DNA from: Cordylochernes scorpioides
Taxonomy: Eukaryota; Arthropoda; Arachnida; Pseudoscorpiones; Chernetidae
Direction of reading: 5' to 3'
Assembly (NCBI GenBank): GCA_030710605.1
Contig: CP092863.1
Location: 55,642,507-55,706,506, forward strand
DNA length: 64,000 nucleotides
Shown here in pieces: positions 9,727-21,473 of this stretch. The position numbers were made by a program, and so were the translations under genes. Below the pieces are notes generated by a model. The model made no database searches, was not told where the DNA came from, and saw only the letters and a list, made by a program, of their open reading frames with translations. Numbering within the stretch: position 1 is the stretch's first letter; each line of letters opens with the position of its first letter.

Positions 9727-10023
9727 TTAGGACTGATGTTGAAGAAGTTCGAATGAAATGGATCTCACTAAATGATGCCCTTGTTGTTCTGAGTGGTATT
9801 TAGTTTCTTTGAGGAGGATATCGTCCATTTTTTTGAGGTTATCATTCTTTTCGCTCTCCAAGGGTTCAACCTTTTGTTCTATATCATCACCAATTCCTAT
9901 TCTGGTTATTTTTGAGAAATAGATTTCCTTGTTACCATGGTCGAAGCTAATAATCATAAAGAGGATAGAGCTGAATGGGTCTTGTTGAACATATAGGTTA
10001 TCAAGCCTTCGTATATAACACAT
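9727..10023 (-). CDS. Hypothetical 98-codon open frame
   Basis: The translation begins MCYIRRLDNLYVQQDPF and contains a charged stretch (IGDDIEQKVEPLESEKNDN) that could form a short helix. I do not recognise it. No signal peptide, membrane segment or zinc-binding pattern is visible. The composition is more protein-like than its surroundings, so it may be an exon or a transposon gene fragment, but no convincing splice sites or homologous repeat copies were found. It may equally be a chance frame. Confidence 0.25.
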   Translation of the reverse strand: MCYIRRLDNLYVQQDPFSSILFMIISFDHGNKEIYFSKITRIGIGDDIEQKVEPLESEKNDNLKKMDDILLKETKYHSEQQGHHLVRSISFELLQHQS

Positions 10024-10029
10024 ATATAA

Positions 10030-11180
10030 ATTTTTATCTAAAAATGAGAGCGAAACTATGGTAACAAATATTTTTATGTGCTTTTTCTGATTATACTGAC
10101 TATTCTCGATTTAATACCCAGATTTCCAATTTTTTTCTGGTCTTAAAAATATCAGTCTATCTTTTAAAAATATGATATTATCATTATATTGTCGCGAAGA
10201 AAAATAATCAAATAAGCTTCCGAATTAATTTAAATATTTATTTAATTAGTTATAGGAAAGATTTTAAATAGAAAATTACTATGTACATGAGCCAAATCGT
10301 CCCAGCAGTTAGATAAAGAGGGGAGAACTTTTCCTCCTTTCACGTGGCGCCACTGTTTTCCCCGACCGGTCGGTCCAGTCCAGATAAGAGGGAATACCAG
10401 GAAACTCTGTCCTCCTGACAATATTAAATAACTGAGAAAAAAGCATTTATAATTCGTTTAAATTATTGTTAAATAGAGAAATGTTTTATAATAATTTATA
10501 TGATATATAGAAGTTTCAACTAAAGTATTCACATATTATTTATTGTCAAATTCAAACAAAAAATTACCATTAAAATTTGGCATCTGACTTCGCTCTTCAC
10601 AAAAGCCAGGACGAAGTGGGTGGTAGTTAAGGAAGTTCTACTGGCCCAGGGAGAAGGCAGGATCAAAGAAGGGGTCGGTTGACGAAAAGACAGGCGGGGG
10701 TACAGTCTGGTGACAGCAGTTCGACAGCGAGGGTTCTGAAGAAGGCGCGGTGGGAGAGGGTCCGGTGGATAGCAGCGGCTGGCCTGAGGTGCCCTGAAGC
10801 TGACTGCTCTGTGGAAGTGGACACCGGAACGAGTGTGACATCGACAGTGTAATAAGAAGCGGCAAGTTGTCTTAGGGAGTGTGGTCGTGGGGATGATCCT
10901 GCAAGAGGGTGGCAGAGAGCTTTCCCGACCAGGACGGGAGCCGACCGTTGACGAGGAATATCCTTCTGGTGGCGAACATGAGGCAGGTCCATCTAAGTGT
11001 GCCTTAGTCTCAATTCCATTAACAGCTCTTGGTAATAAAGTATATCGCACTAAACTGTATCTACGACGAACTCTTAATGTTTTCCTAGAAACCTTGTTCA
11101 CAAACAACGACCGCTGGAAAGCGTTGTAACAATAATATTGATTCGGTGCATAATTATGGCGGCTTTTTTTTAACAAAATT
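10030..11180. other. Unassigned region with a GC-richer core
   Basis: About 10300-10420 and 10590-11120 are clearly GC-richer than the neighbourhood. They hold overlapping open frames in several phases, the longest being 215 codons on the minus strand (10529-11176), rich in Pro, Ser and Arg. No motif is recognisable and the frames compete with one another, so I do not call a gene. An unclassified retroelement fragment is possible. Confidence 0.35.
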
Positions 11181-11239
11181 TATTTGATGAAAACAGTAAC
11201 GTTAAACAAGGCATCTTTAAACGATTATTCACAATAAGC

Positions 11240-11800
11240 TTCACTTTCTGATTTCCGTTTGCGTGGCAGCCGGTTCCATGGGCTAAAAATTTGTTTTTCT
11301 TAAGGTAATTCACTCTATGACTGAGGCCACCAAGTCGTCGCCAACTTTATTCAGCTGTCGAATGACGAGATGGTCCGTAGGCGCTTCTGTGGGAAGTTCT
11401 GGCGGATGTTGAGGAAGCAGTTCCTAGCCATTCGACAACGCGCTTAACATGTGGATGCGCATTATCGGGGTAAAATACGATGTATGCGGTTCTTTTTGAG
11501 CGACTCTTTCATCTCGATCGCAACGTGAATGTGGCCAGGTTGAGCCAGATAGATGTCATTGTTGAAATTTAATTTCAGCTTTCCGTTTTTGGCCGAATTA
11601 TGACACTATCAAAATTCATTGTCCTCATTCCATCATTAGCCCAAATCGCGTCTTAAATAATTTCTTAGTGGATGATTCCATTCTGTCCCACCAAACACAC
11701 CAGGATGACCTTTTAGAGTAGACAATGTTTGCTATTCCTCTGGGGGTGAAATACCTGACGAAACACAACCTTATTTTTCAAATTATGTTTTCAAAGAGAG
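11240..11800 (-). pseudogene. Probable decayed IS630/mariner-type transposase relic
   Basis: On the minus strand there is HPGVFGGTEWNHPLRNYL (about 11650-11720), then YLAQPGHIHVAIEMKESLKKN, then FYPDNAHPHVKRVVEWLG around 11430-11490. A PDNAHPH block followed by KRVVEWL resembles the second catalytic Asp region of mariner-like transposases. No third-Asp block or TIRs could be identified, and frames shift repeatedly. It could be a relic of another DDE family. Confidence 0.4.
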
Positions 11801-12027
11801 GTGATCGGTGATAAATAGGGAAAATGGGTGATAAATCGGCTTTGCTGTTGTCGGAGAGTTCTTGGGGGTTCCGTCCAATTAACATCGTTTTCGGAGTCAT
11901 TCGAGAGGACGAATCATGGTCTAATGATCCACATTGAAGTCAACATACTCATTTTCAAGCTTTCTTCCACGGCTGCCAAAAGTGCCTGTGCCTGTTTGTG
12001 GAAAAATTAGGTTTTTTAGTAGCCGGC

Positions 12028-14419
12028 CTATAGATTCATACATATGTCATGATACTGCTTTGGTAAATCAATATGTCTATTAATACTATTATTGTTAATG
12101 GATAAAATTGCTTCTAAAATTAATCTTTGGTATTTGTTATTGATATTGGAATACAGGGTGGTAGGGGAGGATAAATTTAAGGAGTGCCCAGTGATGTTGA
12201 TGTGGTTAAATATGAGAGATCTATTGTCTTTATTGGAGATGCATCTACCGTGTTCAGTCATCCTGGTGGCCACGGATCTACCGGTCTCGCCTATGTAGGA
12301 AGCATTGCAATCGTTGCACGAGACCGAGTAGACCGAGCCACCAGAAGACCGAACAACGGCAGATCTGTGTAGGCGGGTGATAGGGTGTCTAAGAATGGTA
12401 CCTATAATTTTGTTATTAGAGAAATATGTATTGATTCCATGGGATCTGAGGATGCGGGAGATGGAGACTGATTGGGGGGAGAAGGGCAATAAACAGATGT
12501 TTCTACTGACTATAGGGGTTTGACAAAAAATGGGTTATATCGGTATTTATGTATAAAATGGGGAGGGTATTGGGAGAGGGCTAGTTGTTTTATGATTTTA
12601 GATAATTCTATTGATCTGAATATGGGAAGGGAGCAATGGGTAACCAATCTCTTGGTGAGAGTTCTAACTGTGTTAATTTTATGTGCTAGAGGGCATGAGG
12701 AATTGAAATTTGTGTAAAAAGTAGGATTATTGATTTTGTGGTAGACAGTGGTGTGATAATGGGAGGGGGTGCGTATAATGAGTATGTCAAGGAACGGCAA
12801 TACAGAATTAACTTCAGATTCTAAACTAAATGTACTTCCGGGTGAAAAGAGTTAAGAACAGATAAAATATTTATTTCCTGTCCGGTGTCACATATGCAGA
12901 AGATGTCATCGATGTATCTCCGCCACATGTGAATGCCCGGGGTGAATTGTTGTTGGATCCAGTGGTCAATAGTGGACATGACTATTTCAGCGAGAGGTGA
13001 GGATAGGGGGCTGCCCATGGAAGAGCCCCTAATTTGTTTGTAAAACAGGTTATTAAAGGTGAACGTGGTGAAATCTAAGCATAAGGAGGATAGTGCTACT
13101 ATGGAATCAATGGTTTGAGAATCTGTATGGGTGTCCTGTAGAAATTTTGTTAACTGATTAATAATGAGCTGGTGGGGGAGGGAGAGATACATGGAATTTA
13201 CATCGAATGATACCATGGAGGAGTTAAGGGTAGGGCTGAGAGATTGAATAGATTGTATGAAGAACGGAATATCTGTTATGGCAGAGGATTGTGGGCGGGT
13301 TTTCACCAAAGGTGTGAGGTAGCCTGCCAGATATTTCGAGAGTTTGTATGCAGGGGAGAGGTGATAAGCTATGATAGGGCGTGGGGGGATGTTAGGTTTA
13401 TGGGTTTTGGGAAGTCCATACATGTAGGGGATACTGTTTAGATCAGAGGTGAATGAACTGTATTGGTCAGGTGTGATATTTCCAGATTTTTTCAAACGTA
13501 AAAGCTTTAACCTAAATGTTTTGACAGATGTGGAGACATCGGATTGGGTAACAGGAATGAACGTGGTATGATCACTAAGTATTTCCGTCATCTTGGAGGT
13601 ATACTCAACCGTGTCCAAGATGACGGTTTGGGAGCCTTTGTATGAACGGGTGACTATGATGTTTGAATTACGTTGTATGGAACGTAGGGAGCGGTACTTA
13701 CCAAGGGATTGGCATGGTGGGGGGCAGGTTTCCTGAGAATTTGGGATATGGAACGGCGTATGGCAAATTGGGACGTATGAGAAAGAGAGCTGATGGCGGG
13801 TTCGACTCCTGAAATGATTCTAGGAATGTCTGTTCTTGCAGGGGGTCTACCTTTGAGGCCCAACGAAAGAACCTCAGATTGCATCGGAGATAACGTGGTT
13901 GAGGACAAACAAGTTAAGAAGGGTGGGAGCAGGGTGTCTGTCAGGATGGAAATCCGCAGGGAAACCATATCGGCAGATCCAATGGGAGAGCTTCTTATGT
14001 TGACGGGTTCTGATGAGGTTGTCTTGGCGCTTGATGTCGACGGTGAGAAGGACCAGGAATTCCGCCAAGGTGGTATGAGGCAGGAGGGTAGGGATTTGGG
14101 CGATGATGCCTTTGATCGTCTTAGATAAACAGCGAATCCGGGAATAACAGCCTTGGGTTCTAGTATGTAACAATTGGGTCTGGGTTCTAAGAATAATCCT
14201 GTTTGAGTAGGTGTTACAAACTGGATCACGGATTCTGAGCGACGGGGGGATAAACTGGGCTCTTTCACATATCTTATTAAACCAGAGGTGTGATCTCCAT
14301 CTGGCTAGCTGGAGCGATTTCCGCTCAAGGAGGACTAGATGTCTGATTGCTTCAGGATTGAAATCGGTAGAGTGATGAAGTTCGCGTAGGAATAGGTGGG
14401 TTTCATGGCTAGTCGGCAT
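12028..14419 (-). pseudogene. Penelope-like RT + GIY-YIG protein, few frameshifts
   Basis: The N-terminal block (MPTSHETHLFLRELHH) starts at 14419. RT motifs lie in the frame 13618-12821: YGLPKTHKPNIPPRPIIAY, motif A SFDVNSMYLSLP, motif B GSSMGSPLSSPLAEIVM and motif C RYIDDIFCI. After a shift, 12800-12510 continues LPFLDILIIRTPSHYHTTVY (motif E region). After another, 12489-12028 carries SVYSVSCNDCNASYIGETGR and RMTEH, a canonical GIY-YIG nuclease core with its conserved Cys pair and Arg. Catalytic residues of both domains are present, so decay is limited to a handful of frameshifts. The protein would perform target-primed reverse transcription in the nucleus. Subfamily was not determined. 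Confidence 0.9.
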
Positions 14420-14548
14420 CGATTCTTTAAAGCAAGTACATTTATAAAAGTTGCATATTTTGTAAAGACATATAAGAAATTTCTCTTGAATTGGTTATAA
14501 TTGATGATAAAATAAGGAGAAAAACGTTTCTTTAATGAACGGATTCGT

Positions 14549-14582
14549 GACAAGCTTTCGGGCTGTCAAGCCCTTCAACAGG
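14549..14582 (-). ncRNA. Hammerhead-like terminal motif of PLE-2
   Basis: On the minus strand it reads CTGTTGA, stem AGGGCT-TGAC-AGCCC, GAAA, GC. The layout is that of CTGANGA-stem II-GAAA, but position A6 is T, so activity is unlikely. The same layout with a different, still perfectly paired stem (GAACC/GGTTC) occurs at 32.7 and 35.2 kb. Confidence 0.5.
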
Positions 14583-14639
14583 TACAATCAAATGTGAGTA
14601 GACAGAACTATATAAAAGAATCGATCTATGAGATAATTA

Positions 14640-15106
14640 GCATATGCGGTGTATGCGTATATATGTATATTTTTTAAATTTAATGATGTAACTGTAAATA
14701 AAATTCAAAGAATATCTCTATATGTAAATAATATTTATGAATCTTTCTAAGTAACTTTCTGTGTATCTTTCCATTTTGAATATTTTCTTTGTTATATTTG
14801 TATGTACATTTAGCGCAAGTGTCCCTAGGGGTCATAGCGTTTTGAATTGAAATAAATAAATAAAAAACAACTACTGGAAATTGCAGAATTAAAATGCGGT
14901 TTAGTAGTCTTATACTCAGTATTTTATAAATCTAAAATTGCTTGAGTATAGAAATACAACTAGTGTTTGTTTGAACTTTATACAAGCAAAAAAAGGAACC
15001 TCAACCCTAGATGATTCGCTGGTCAATAATGGTCATGAACACCCAGACTGATGCTGGAAACATGTTTTAAAATCATTATTCATAGAGCGAAATACCACTT
15101 TGCAAT
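14640..15106. other. No recognisable feature
   Basis: AT-rich DNA leading into the satellite; no open frame or repeat is assigned. Confidence 0.5.
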
Positions 15107-16094
15107 TTGGTTCGATATCACTTATATCAACTATATAATATACATTAGTTCCAGACACCGCTTATATCAAATATAGTGTATACATTGATTCGATACCGCT
15201 TATATTAAATATAATAAATGTATCAAGTATAGTTTATGCATTGGCTCGATAACGCTTATATCAAATATAGTCTATACATTTGTTCTATAACACTTATATC
15301 AAATATAAGGTATACATTGGCTCGAGAACGCTTATATCAAATATAGTGTATGAATTTGTTCTATAACGCTTATATCAAATATAGTGTATACATTGGCTCG
15401 ATAACGCTTATATCAAATATAATGTATACATTGGCTCGATAACGCTTATATCAAATATTGTGTATACATCGGTTCGATAACGCTTATATCAAATATAGTG
15501 TATACATCGGTTCGATAACGCTTATATCAAATATAATGTATACATTGGCTCGATAACGCTTATATCAAATATTGTGTATACATCGGTTCGATAACGCTTA
15601 TATCAAATATAGTGTATACATCGGTTCGATAACGCTTATATCAAATATAGTGTATACATCGGTTCGATAACGCTTATATCAAATATAATGTATACATTGG
15701 CTCGATAACGCTTATATCAAATATAATGTATACATTGGCTCGATAACGCTTATATCAAATATAATGTATACATTGGTCCTATAACGCTTATATCAAATAT
15801 AGTGTATACATTGGCTCGATAACGCTTATATCAAATATAGTGTATGCATTTGTTCTATAACGCTTATATCAAATATAATGTATACATTGGTCCTATAACG
15901 CTTATATCAAATATAATGTATACATTGGCTCGATAACGCTTATATCAAATATAATGTATACATTGGTTCTATAACGCTTATATCAAATATAATGTATACA
16001 TTGGCTCGATAACGCTTATATCAAATATAGTGTATACATTGGCTCGATAACTCTTATATCAAATATAATGTATACATTGGTTCTATAACGCTTA
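15107..16094. repeat. 38-bp satellite array, block 1
   Basis: Tandem copies of a 38-bp unit (ATAACGCTTATATCAAATAT followed by AGTGTATACATTGGCTCG, with variants). The first few copies are diverged. A three-unit higher-order pattern (114 bp) is visible around 15417-15640. Confidence 0.97.
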
Positions 16095-16605
16095 TCTATA
16101 TATATAAAATTGAATGTCTGTGTGTGTGTCTGTGTGTGTGTGTGTCTGTGTGTCCTCTATGGATTCAAAAACCATACATCCAATCGCCGTGAAATTTTGG
16201 GATATTATTAGGTGTATCTCCCGAGGTTTACGAAAAATAATTTCCTGAATATCTTTAATATCCTTAGAGTTATTTGCAGATTTGTAGCTTTAACTCGCAA
16301 GCAGCGCCATCTTGCAACGGAGATCTGCTCCTCCCCCCCCCCCCGTCCGGCCGCCGGCCAGTTGGTTGGACAGTCCAAGTTCCCACCGACCAATCAGAGG
16401 GATCAAGAGACAAAATTCAGGATGACACGGCACACAGGGACCGGGAAAAAATGTTCACTTTATCGAGAGATTCAAATTTACGAGTTTCCTATTATCAAAA
16501 TATATCTTTTTTTTTATAAGTTTATAGAGAATTGTTTTACCAAATGTTCGTTAGACAAACCTTTACTCGTGTAAAACCTCGGGCGAAGCCGGGTACGTCC
16601 GCTAG
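16095..16605 (+). mobile_element. Non-autonomous Helitron, 511 bp, with precise empty site
   Basis: It begins TCTATATATATAAAA and ends in CTAG. A 3' hairpin (CGGGCGAAGCCGGG type) lies 8 nt before the CTAG, as in Helitrons. It is inserted between A (16094) and T (16606) of the satellite; taking the element out regenerates a perfect satellite unit with no target duplication. It contains a (TG)n tract and a C9 run near 16327, and no Rep-helicase. Confidence 0.93.
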
Positions 16606-17265
16606 TATCAAATATAATGTATACTTCGGTTGATAACGCTTATATCAAATATAGTGTATGCATTTGTTCTATAACGCTTATATCAAATATAGTGTATAAA
16701 CGCGTTCGTTAACGCTTATATCAAATATAGTGTATACATCGGTTCGATAACGCTTATATCAAATATAGTGTATACATTTGTTCTATAACGCTTATATCAA
16801 ATATAATGCATACATTCGCTCGACAACGCTTATAACAAATATAGTGTATGCATTTGTTCTATAACGCTTATATCAAATATAGTGTATGCATTTGACTATA
16901 ACGCTTATATCAAATATAGTGTATGCATTTGTTCTATAACGCTTATATCAAATATAGTGTATACATTGGTTCGATAACGCTTATATCAAATATAGTGTAT
17001 GCATTGGTTCGATAACGTTTATATCAAATATAGTGTATGCATTTGTGCTATAACGCTTATATCAAATATAGTGTATGCATTTGTGCTATAACGCTTATAT
17101 CAAATATAGTGTATGCATTGGTTCGATAACGCTTATATCAAATATAATTTATACATTGGTTCGATAACGCTTATATCAAAAATAGTGTATGCATTTGTGC
17201 TATAACGCCTATATCAAATATAGTGTATACATTGGTTCGAATACGCTTATATCAAATATAATGTA
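16606..17265. repeat. 38-bp satellite array, block 2
   Basis: Continuation of block 1 after the Helitron, with more variants carrying GCATTTGTTCTATAACG and GCATTTGTGCTATAACG. Confidence 0.97.
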
Positions 17266-17270
17266 CTAGC

Positions 17271-17660
17271 GGACGTACCCGGCTTCGCCCGGGCTTTACC
17301 CGAGTAAAGGTTTGTCTAACGAATCTCTCGATAAAGTGAACATTTTTTCCCGGTCCCTTGAAAAATACTCGATAAGTTGAATAAAATCAATATTAATTGG
17401 TTCCCTCGGTAATTGGAAGTTAAAGGAATAGTATCTTGCCTTGGAATTGTATCATTATTCTTGTATGGACGTACCCGGCTTCGCCCGGGTTTTACCCGAG
17501 TAAAGGTTTGTCTAACGAATCTCTCAATAAAGTGAACATTTTTTCCCGGTCCCTTGAAAAATACTCGATAATTTGAATAAAATCAATATTAATTGGTTCC
17601 CTCGGTAATTGGAAGTTAAAGGAATAGTATCTTGCCTTGGAATTGTATCATTATTCTTGT
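17271..17660 (-). repeat. Tandem duplication of Helitron 3' region (period 196)
   Basis: GGACGTACCC recurs at 17271 and 17467, followed by almost identical sequence that includes the hairpin and GTAAAGGTTTGTCTAACG. The second hairpin lacks the CTAG terminus. Confidence 0.9.
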
Positions 17661-17957
17661 CTCAAATAAATTGCCGTGTCATCCTGAATTTTGTCTTTCC
17701 TAATTTTCTACATTACAAAATCCTCGTATCATCATGATAATATTTAGAGCAGATTGTTGAATTATAACAGATAAATTAGAATATTTATCTTGATTATTTT
17801 AAAGCGAAAAGTTATTTCAAAAATTTTATTTGCTAGAAACCTTCCCAGCACTATACTAAATAACTTCCCAAAGTTTTATGGCGTTCCAATGAGTGGTTTG
17901 GTCAGGCATAAAGGGCAAACAGACACACACACACATACATTCATTTTTATATATATA

Positions 17958-18345
17958 TGTTATGAATATTTTGTGTTGTTGTTAGATTAGGCTTGATAAG
18001 ACAAAGGATCGATAAGATAAAGGGTTGAGGTGCAGTCGTGATAAAAAAAAGATAATTATTTACCGTCAAGTAGCTTTTATTTTCAATTACTTGAGGAAAG
18101 ATTATACATTTGTTAGTTTCACATTATATAGAATTTATAATTTAATCCTATATTAGTGATTTAAAAGGATTGATTGGTTATCTACGCATATTTACAACAA
18201 AATTATACAACTAAAACTGAAAGTCTTTCTAAAAACGATGATAACCAAAATAAAATTATCAATGAATAAAATAAAGTTTATATTTTTTAAATTTAGAAAT
18301 ATTTGAGATTTTTAGATTATATAATATTTTTAGATTATATAATAT
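17958..18345 (-). repeat. 3' LTR of gypsy element 1
   Basis: Begins TGTTATGAATATT on the plus strand. It matches the LTR at 23199 with few differences. A polypurine tract (CCCCCC on the plus strand at 18348-18353) adjoins its inner edge, marking it as the 3' LTR of a minus-strand element. Confidence 0.9.
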
Positions 18346-18731
18346 TTCCCCCCTGTGAAAAAGATTTTAAAATATTAAAATTTTAAAATAAAATTGGTAA
18401 TTAAAAATAATTAATTAAACGAAATCAATAAATCTATAGAAATAATTAAAAATGAAAACAATAAAAATCAATACGCACATTTTTTCAAAATAAACAAAAG
18501 AAAGTTTGTTTACAAATAATTTATATAATTATGAAATTATAATAAAAGTATATATAAGAAATATTAATGAGTGAAATAAATCAAAAATGTATATGAAGCA
18601 AAAAAGGTATTTAAAATTTGAATAATTATGACATTATGGTAGTTACACTTCAAAGTATCAAAAGCAGTAGAAAATGTTTTTTTTTTTTACATGGTTGAGT
18701 AATGAAACGCTAATAGATATATGGAGTGACA

Positions 18732-19862
18732 TTAAGTTATTTGTGAATGCTTAAGAATTGGTGCTGATATTTGTTCTTCATTGTCCATGTCCAAAATATG
18801 GCCTTCCTGTAAAAAACATGGTTTATCATCAATATCTATTAACTTTGTGTTCGAATTTTGGTTTACTATAAAGTCATTTTCTATGTTAGTGCTATAGTGA
18901 AGTAAAAATTCTGCTTCTGGGTAAAATAATTTAAGCTTATTAGAGTGTATAATTTCTGTTTGTTTTCTTTGGGGTAAATTGGGTTTATTAATTTCATATG
19001 TGACTGGAGAAAGTTGTTTTAAAATAGTAAATGGGCCTATATATCTTTGTGTTAATTTACCAGTGTTTGGATAAATAAAGGTTTTTACTAATACCTGATC
19101 TCCTTCTTTAAAAATGGGTTCTGGGTGTTTAATATCATAAAGTTGTTTGCTGTGTTCATGAGATTTTATGGTTCTTTCAATGGCTAATTTTCTTGCTTTT
19201 TCAATTGGTGTATGTGTTGCTGTGTCATGTTCTATATACTGTGGTTGTATTCCATAATATAAGAATTTAGGAGTAAAACCTGTTGTGTGGTATGTACTGT
19301 TTCATTATAGCTCTCAGTAATTTTAGGAATATATTTTGTCCAAGGAATCTTTAAATTAGCATTATATTCACATCTTAACCTATTAATGATAGTGGAATTT
19401 AGTCTTTCTACTTTTGCATTTGTTTCTGGATGATGGGAACTGGTGAGTAGATGCTTAACATTATTTCTTTCTAAAAAGTGTTTAAATTTTCTGCTAAGAA
19501 AAGCTGCATTTCTGTCAGTTATTAATATTTCTGGTTTATTAATTTGGAATAAATTTCTCAAACAAGTTATATAAGAATCAGTTGACAGATTTTGTTGGAA
19601 AAGCCCAAAGGAATCAACTATGGTGATCTACTATCATATGGATACTGTGTCTTGTTGTCCCATAATTATGTAACCCGCCCAATGTATCTAGAGAAAAAAT
19701 GTGATTTGGGTGTGTGGATATTGGCATCTGTTGTAGTGGTCCATAAACAATTCTGTTATCCCTAGACTTGTTAAACTGGCAAGTTTCACAATGTTTGGTG
19801 TAATTAGCAATATCCCTAGTCATATGTGGCCAATAATAGTGTGGAGAAATTATTTTAGTCAT
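18732..19862 (-). pseudogene. gypsy integrase (frameshifted)
   Basis: The minus strand shows the zinc-binding part (ISPHYYWPHM, then HCETCQF), then the catalytic core with FSLDTLGG (first Asp), LITDRNAAF (second Asp) and ETNAKVERLNSTI (Glu). The C-terminal domain contains GDQVLVKTFIYP and YIGPFTILKQ, the GPF-type motif. The stop is at 18732-18734. Frameshifts near 19600 and 19235 break it. The expected role is insertion of element cDNA into the chromosome. Confidence 0.85.
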
Positions 19863-20137
19863 TTGAGTTGTTCCAATATTTGTGTTATTTGGTGTATATT
19901 TTCCTGAGTTAATAGTGTATCCTAAGAATTGTATTTCTTTTTGTAAAAATTTGCATTTATTGAGATTCAGCTTTATATCCTCTTGTTCGAATATGCCTAA
20001 TATGTCATCTAAATGTTTAATGTGTTCTTCATAAGTGGAATTGGGGTATGTTCTGGAACTGTTTTTTGATTAAGTTTTCTATAATCTATACAGAGTCTTG
20101 TGGGGTGATTTGGGGCATCAGATTTTTTATTCACTAA
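19863..20137 (-). pseudogene. gypsy RT fragment with internal deletion
   Basis: Downstream of the DNA transposon the RT resumes with VLLVNKKSDAPN and RLCIDYRKLNQKTVPEH. It then jumps directly to HYEEHIKHLDDILG and FLGYTINSGKYTP, a later RT segment, and then to the integrase. The YxDD active site and the RNase H are absent, so the deletion is real and not only a frameshift. Confidence 0.8.
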
Positions 20138-20140
20138 TAA

Positions 20141-21470
20141 CACAGGTCTACAAAAAAAACTTTTTTTTGCACAAGAGAACCTGATGGTGTTTCTAGTGTA
20201 ACTTTTCATGCTGAACTCAAAATTCTAATCAGAAATTTCCCATCACGTATGGTTTTTGCGTGACGGTCTTTTTTTAGTATTGGGATAAATACATGCATCC
20301 AACATGAAAGAGACTTACGAAAACATGAAACTGCTTTTGAAAAAGATAGCATATGAAAGATACGGTTGGAAAATATGCAGCGATTTGAAAGTCGTTGCTC
20401 TCTTGCGTGGATTACAGCTTGGATATACAAAATGTTGTTGTTTTCTGTGTGAGTGGGATAGCAGAGATAGGGAAAGGCATTACATTAAAAAAATCTGGCA
20501 AAACCGTAAAATCTTTACTCCAGGATATAAAAATATTGCAAATCTACCCCTGATCGATTCAGAAAATATTTACTTACCACCATTACATATTAAACTGGGA
20601 TTAATGAAGAACTTTGACAAGGCAATGGATCGAAATATGCCAGTGGATTTGCCTACCTAAAACAAAAATTTCTAGTATAAGTGAAGCGAAGATTAAAGAA
20701 GGCATTTTCGTTGGACCTCAGATTCGAGAATTGCAGCAGGATGGAAATTTTCAAAATAGTTTGAATGAAGTTGAAGCAGCAGCATGGAATTCCTTTAGAA
20801 ACGTTTGCAAAAACTTCTTAGGAAGTGTCAAGGTTGAAAATTACCGAGACATAGTTAATGATCTGTTGCTTTCCTACAAGGCACTGGGATGTAACATGTC
20901 CCTCAAGATCCATTTCCTGCATTCACATCTAGATTTCTTTCCAGACAATCTTGGCGCAGTTAGCGATGAGCATGGTGAGAGGTTTCATCAAGCTATATCA
21001 AGCATGGAGAAGCGGTACCAAGGTAAATGGAGTCCCGCTATGCTTGCCGACGACTGCTGGGCACTCAAGAGGGATCTACCACAAGCAAAGTATAGAATAA
21101 AATCCACTGTCACTGCTTTTCAATAATAAATATGTTTCGTTCATATATGCCTATATATTAACAATATTTCCAAATTCAAGTAGGTGTATCTCAGAAATAT
21201 TGTGTAATAGAAAAAAACTTATGGTATATTTGGATTCAGGACATGTAGATAAGATGCTATTTCTTTGTGGACAAAGAAAAATATTTTTTGATAAACCAGT
21301 TACGTGACATTGTTTGCAATTTTTAGTGTATTTATCCCAATACTAAAAAAGACCGTCACGCAAAAACCATACGTGTTGGGAAATTTCTGATTAGATTTTT
21401 GAGTTCAGCATGAAAAGCTACACTAGAAACATAATCAGGTTCTCTTGTGCAAAAATCTTGTTGACCAGTG
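20141..21470 (+). mobile_element. DNA transposon with ~150-bp TIRs and TAA target duplication (CMC-like?)
   Basis: The terminal inverted repeats begin CACAGGTCTACA (left) and CACTGGTCAACA (right, reversed) and extend to about 20289 and from about 21329. TAA at 20138-20140 and at 21471-21473 is the 3-bp duplication; taking out the element plus one TAA restores an open gypsy RT frame across the site. CAC ends with a 3-bp duplication recall CACTA/CMC elements, but the superfamily is inferred. Confidence 0.85.
20304..21126 (+). pseudogene. Transposase-like protein remnant inside the DNA transposon
   Basis: Two frames (20304-20660 and 20614-21126) join by one frameshift. The first has a CCCFLCEWDSRDRERHY segment with clustered Cys and then LPPLHIKLGLMKNFDKAM. 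The second has GIFVGPQIREL, SLKIHFLHSHLDFFPDNLG, then VSDEHGERFHQ and KRYQGKWSPAMLADDCW. I recognise this as a protein family common as uncharacterised proteins in arthropod genomes, consistent with a transposase. I cannot name the superfamily or assign catalytic residues with confidence; the DEHGERFHQ acidic cluster is a candidate. The N-terminus is missing, so this copy is defective. Confidence 0.7.
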
Positions 21471-21473
21471 TAA

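Larger units (their letters stand above)
12015..14600 (-). mobile_element. Penelope-like element 2
   Basis: A single PLE on the minus strand with N-terminal, RT and GIY-YIG regions in order. A hammerhead-like terminal motif lies just upstream at 14549-14582. It is distinct in sequence from PLE-1 but homologous through the N-terminal WRSHLWF / FIPPSLRIRDPV segment. Exact ends and target duplication could not be fixed. Confidence 0.88.

Noticed and set aside
10529-11176. 215-codon minus-strand open frame
   Set aside because: It overlaps equally open frames in other phases within a GC-richer patch, has no recognisable motif, and is rich in Pro, Ser and Arg as expected from composition.
17790-17990. 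66-codon plus-strand frame beside the gypsy LTR
   Set aside because: It lies antisense inside the Helitron and runs into (CA)n and LTR sequence; no homology.
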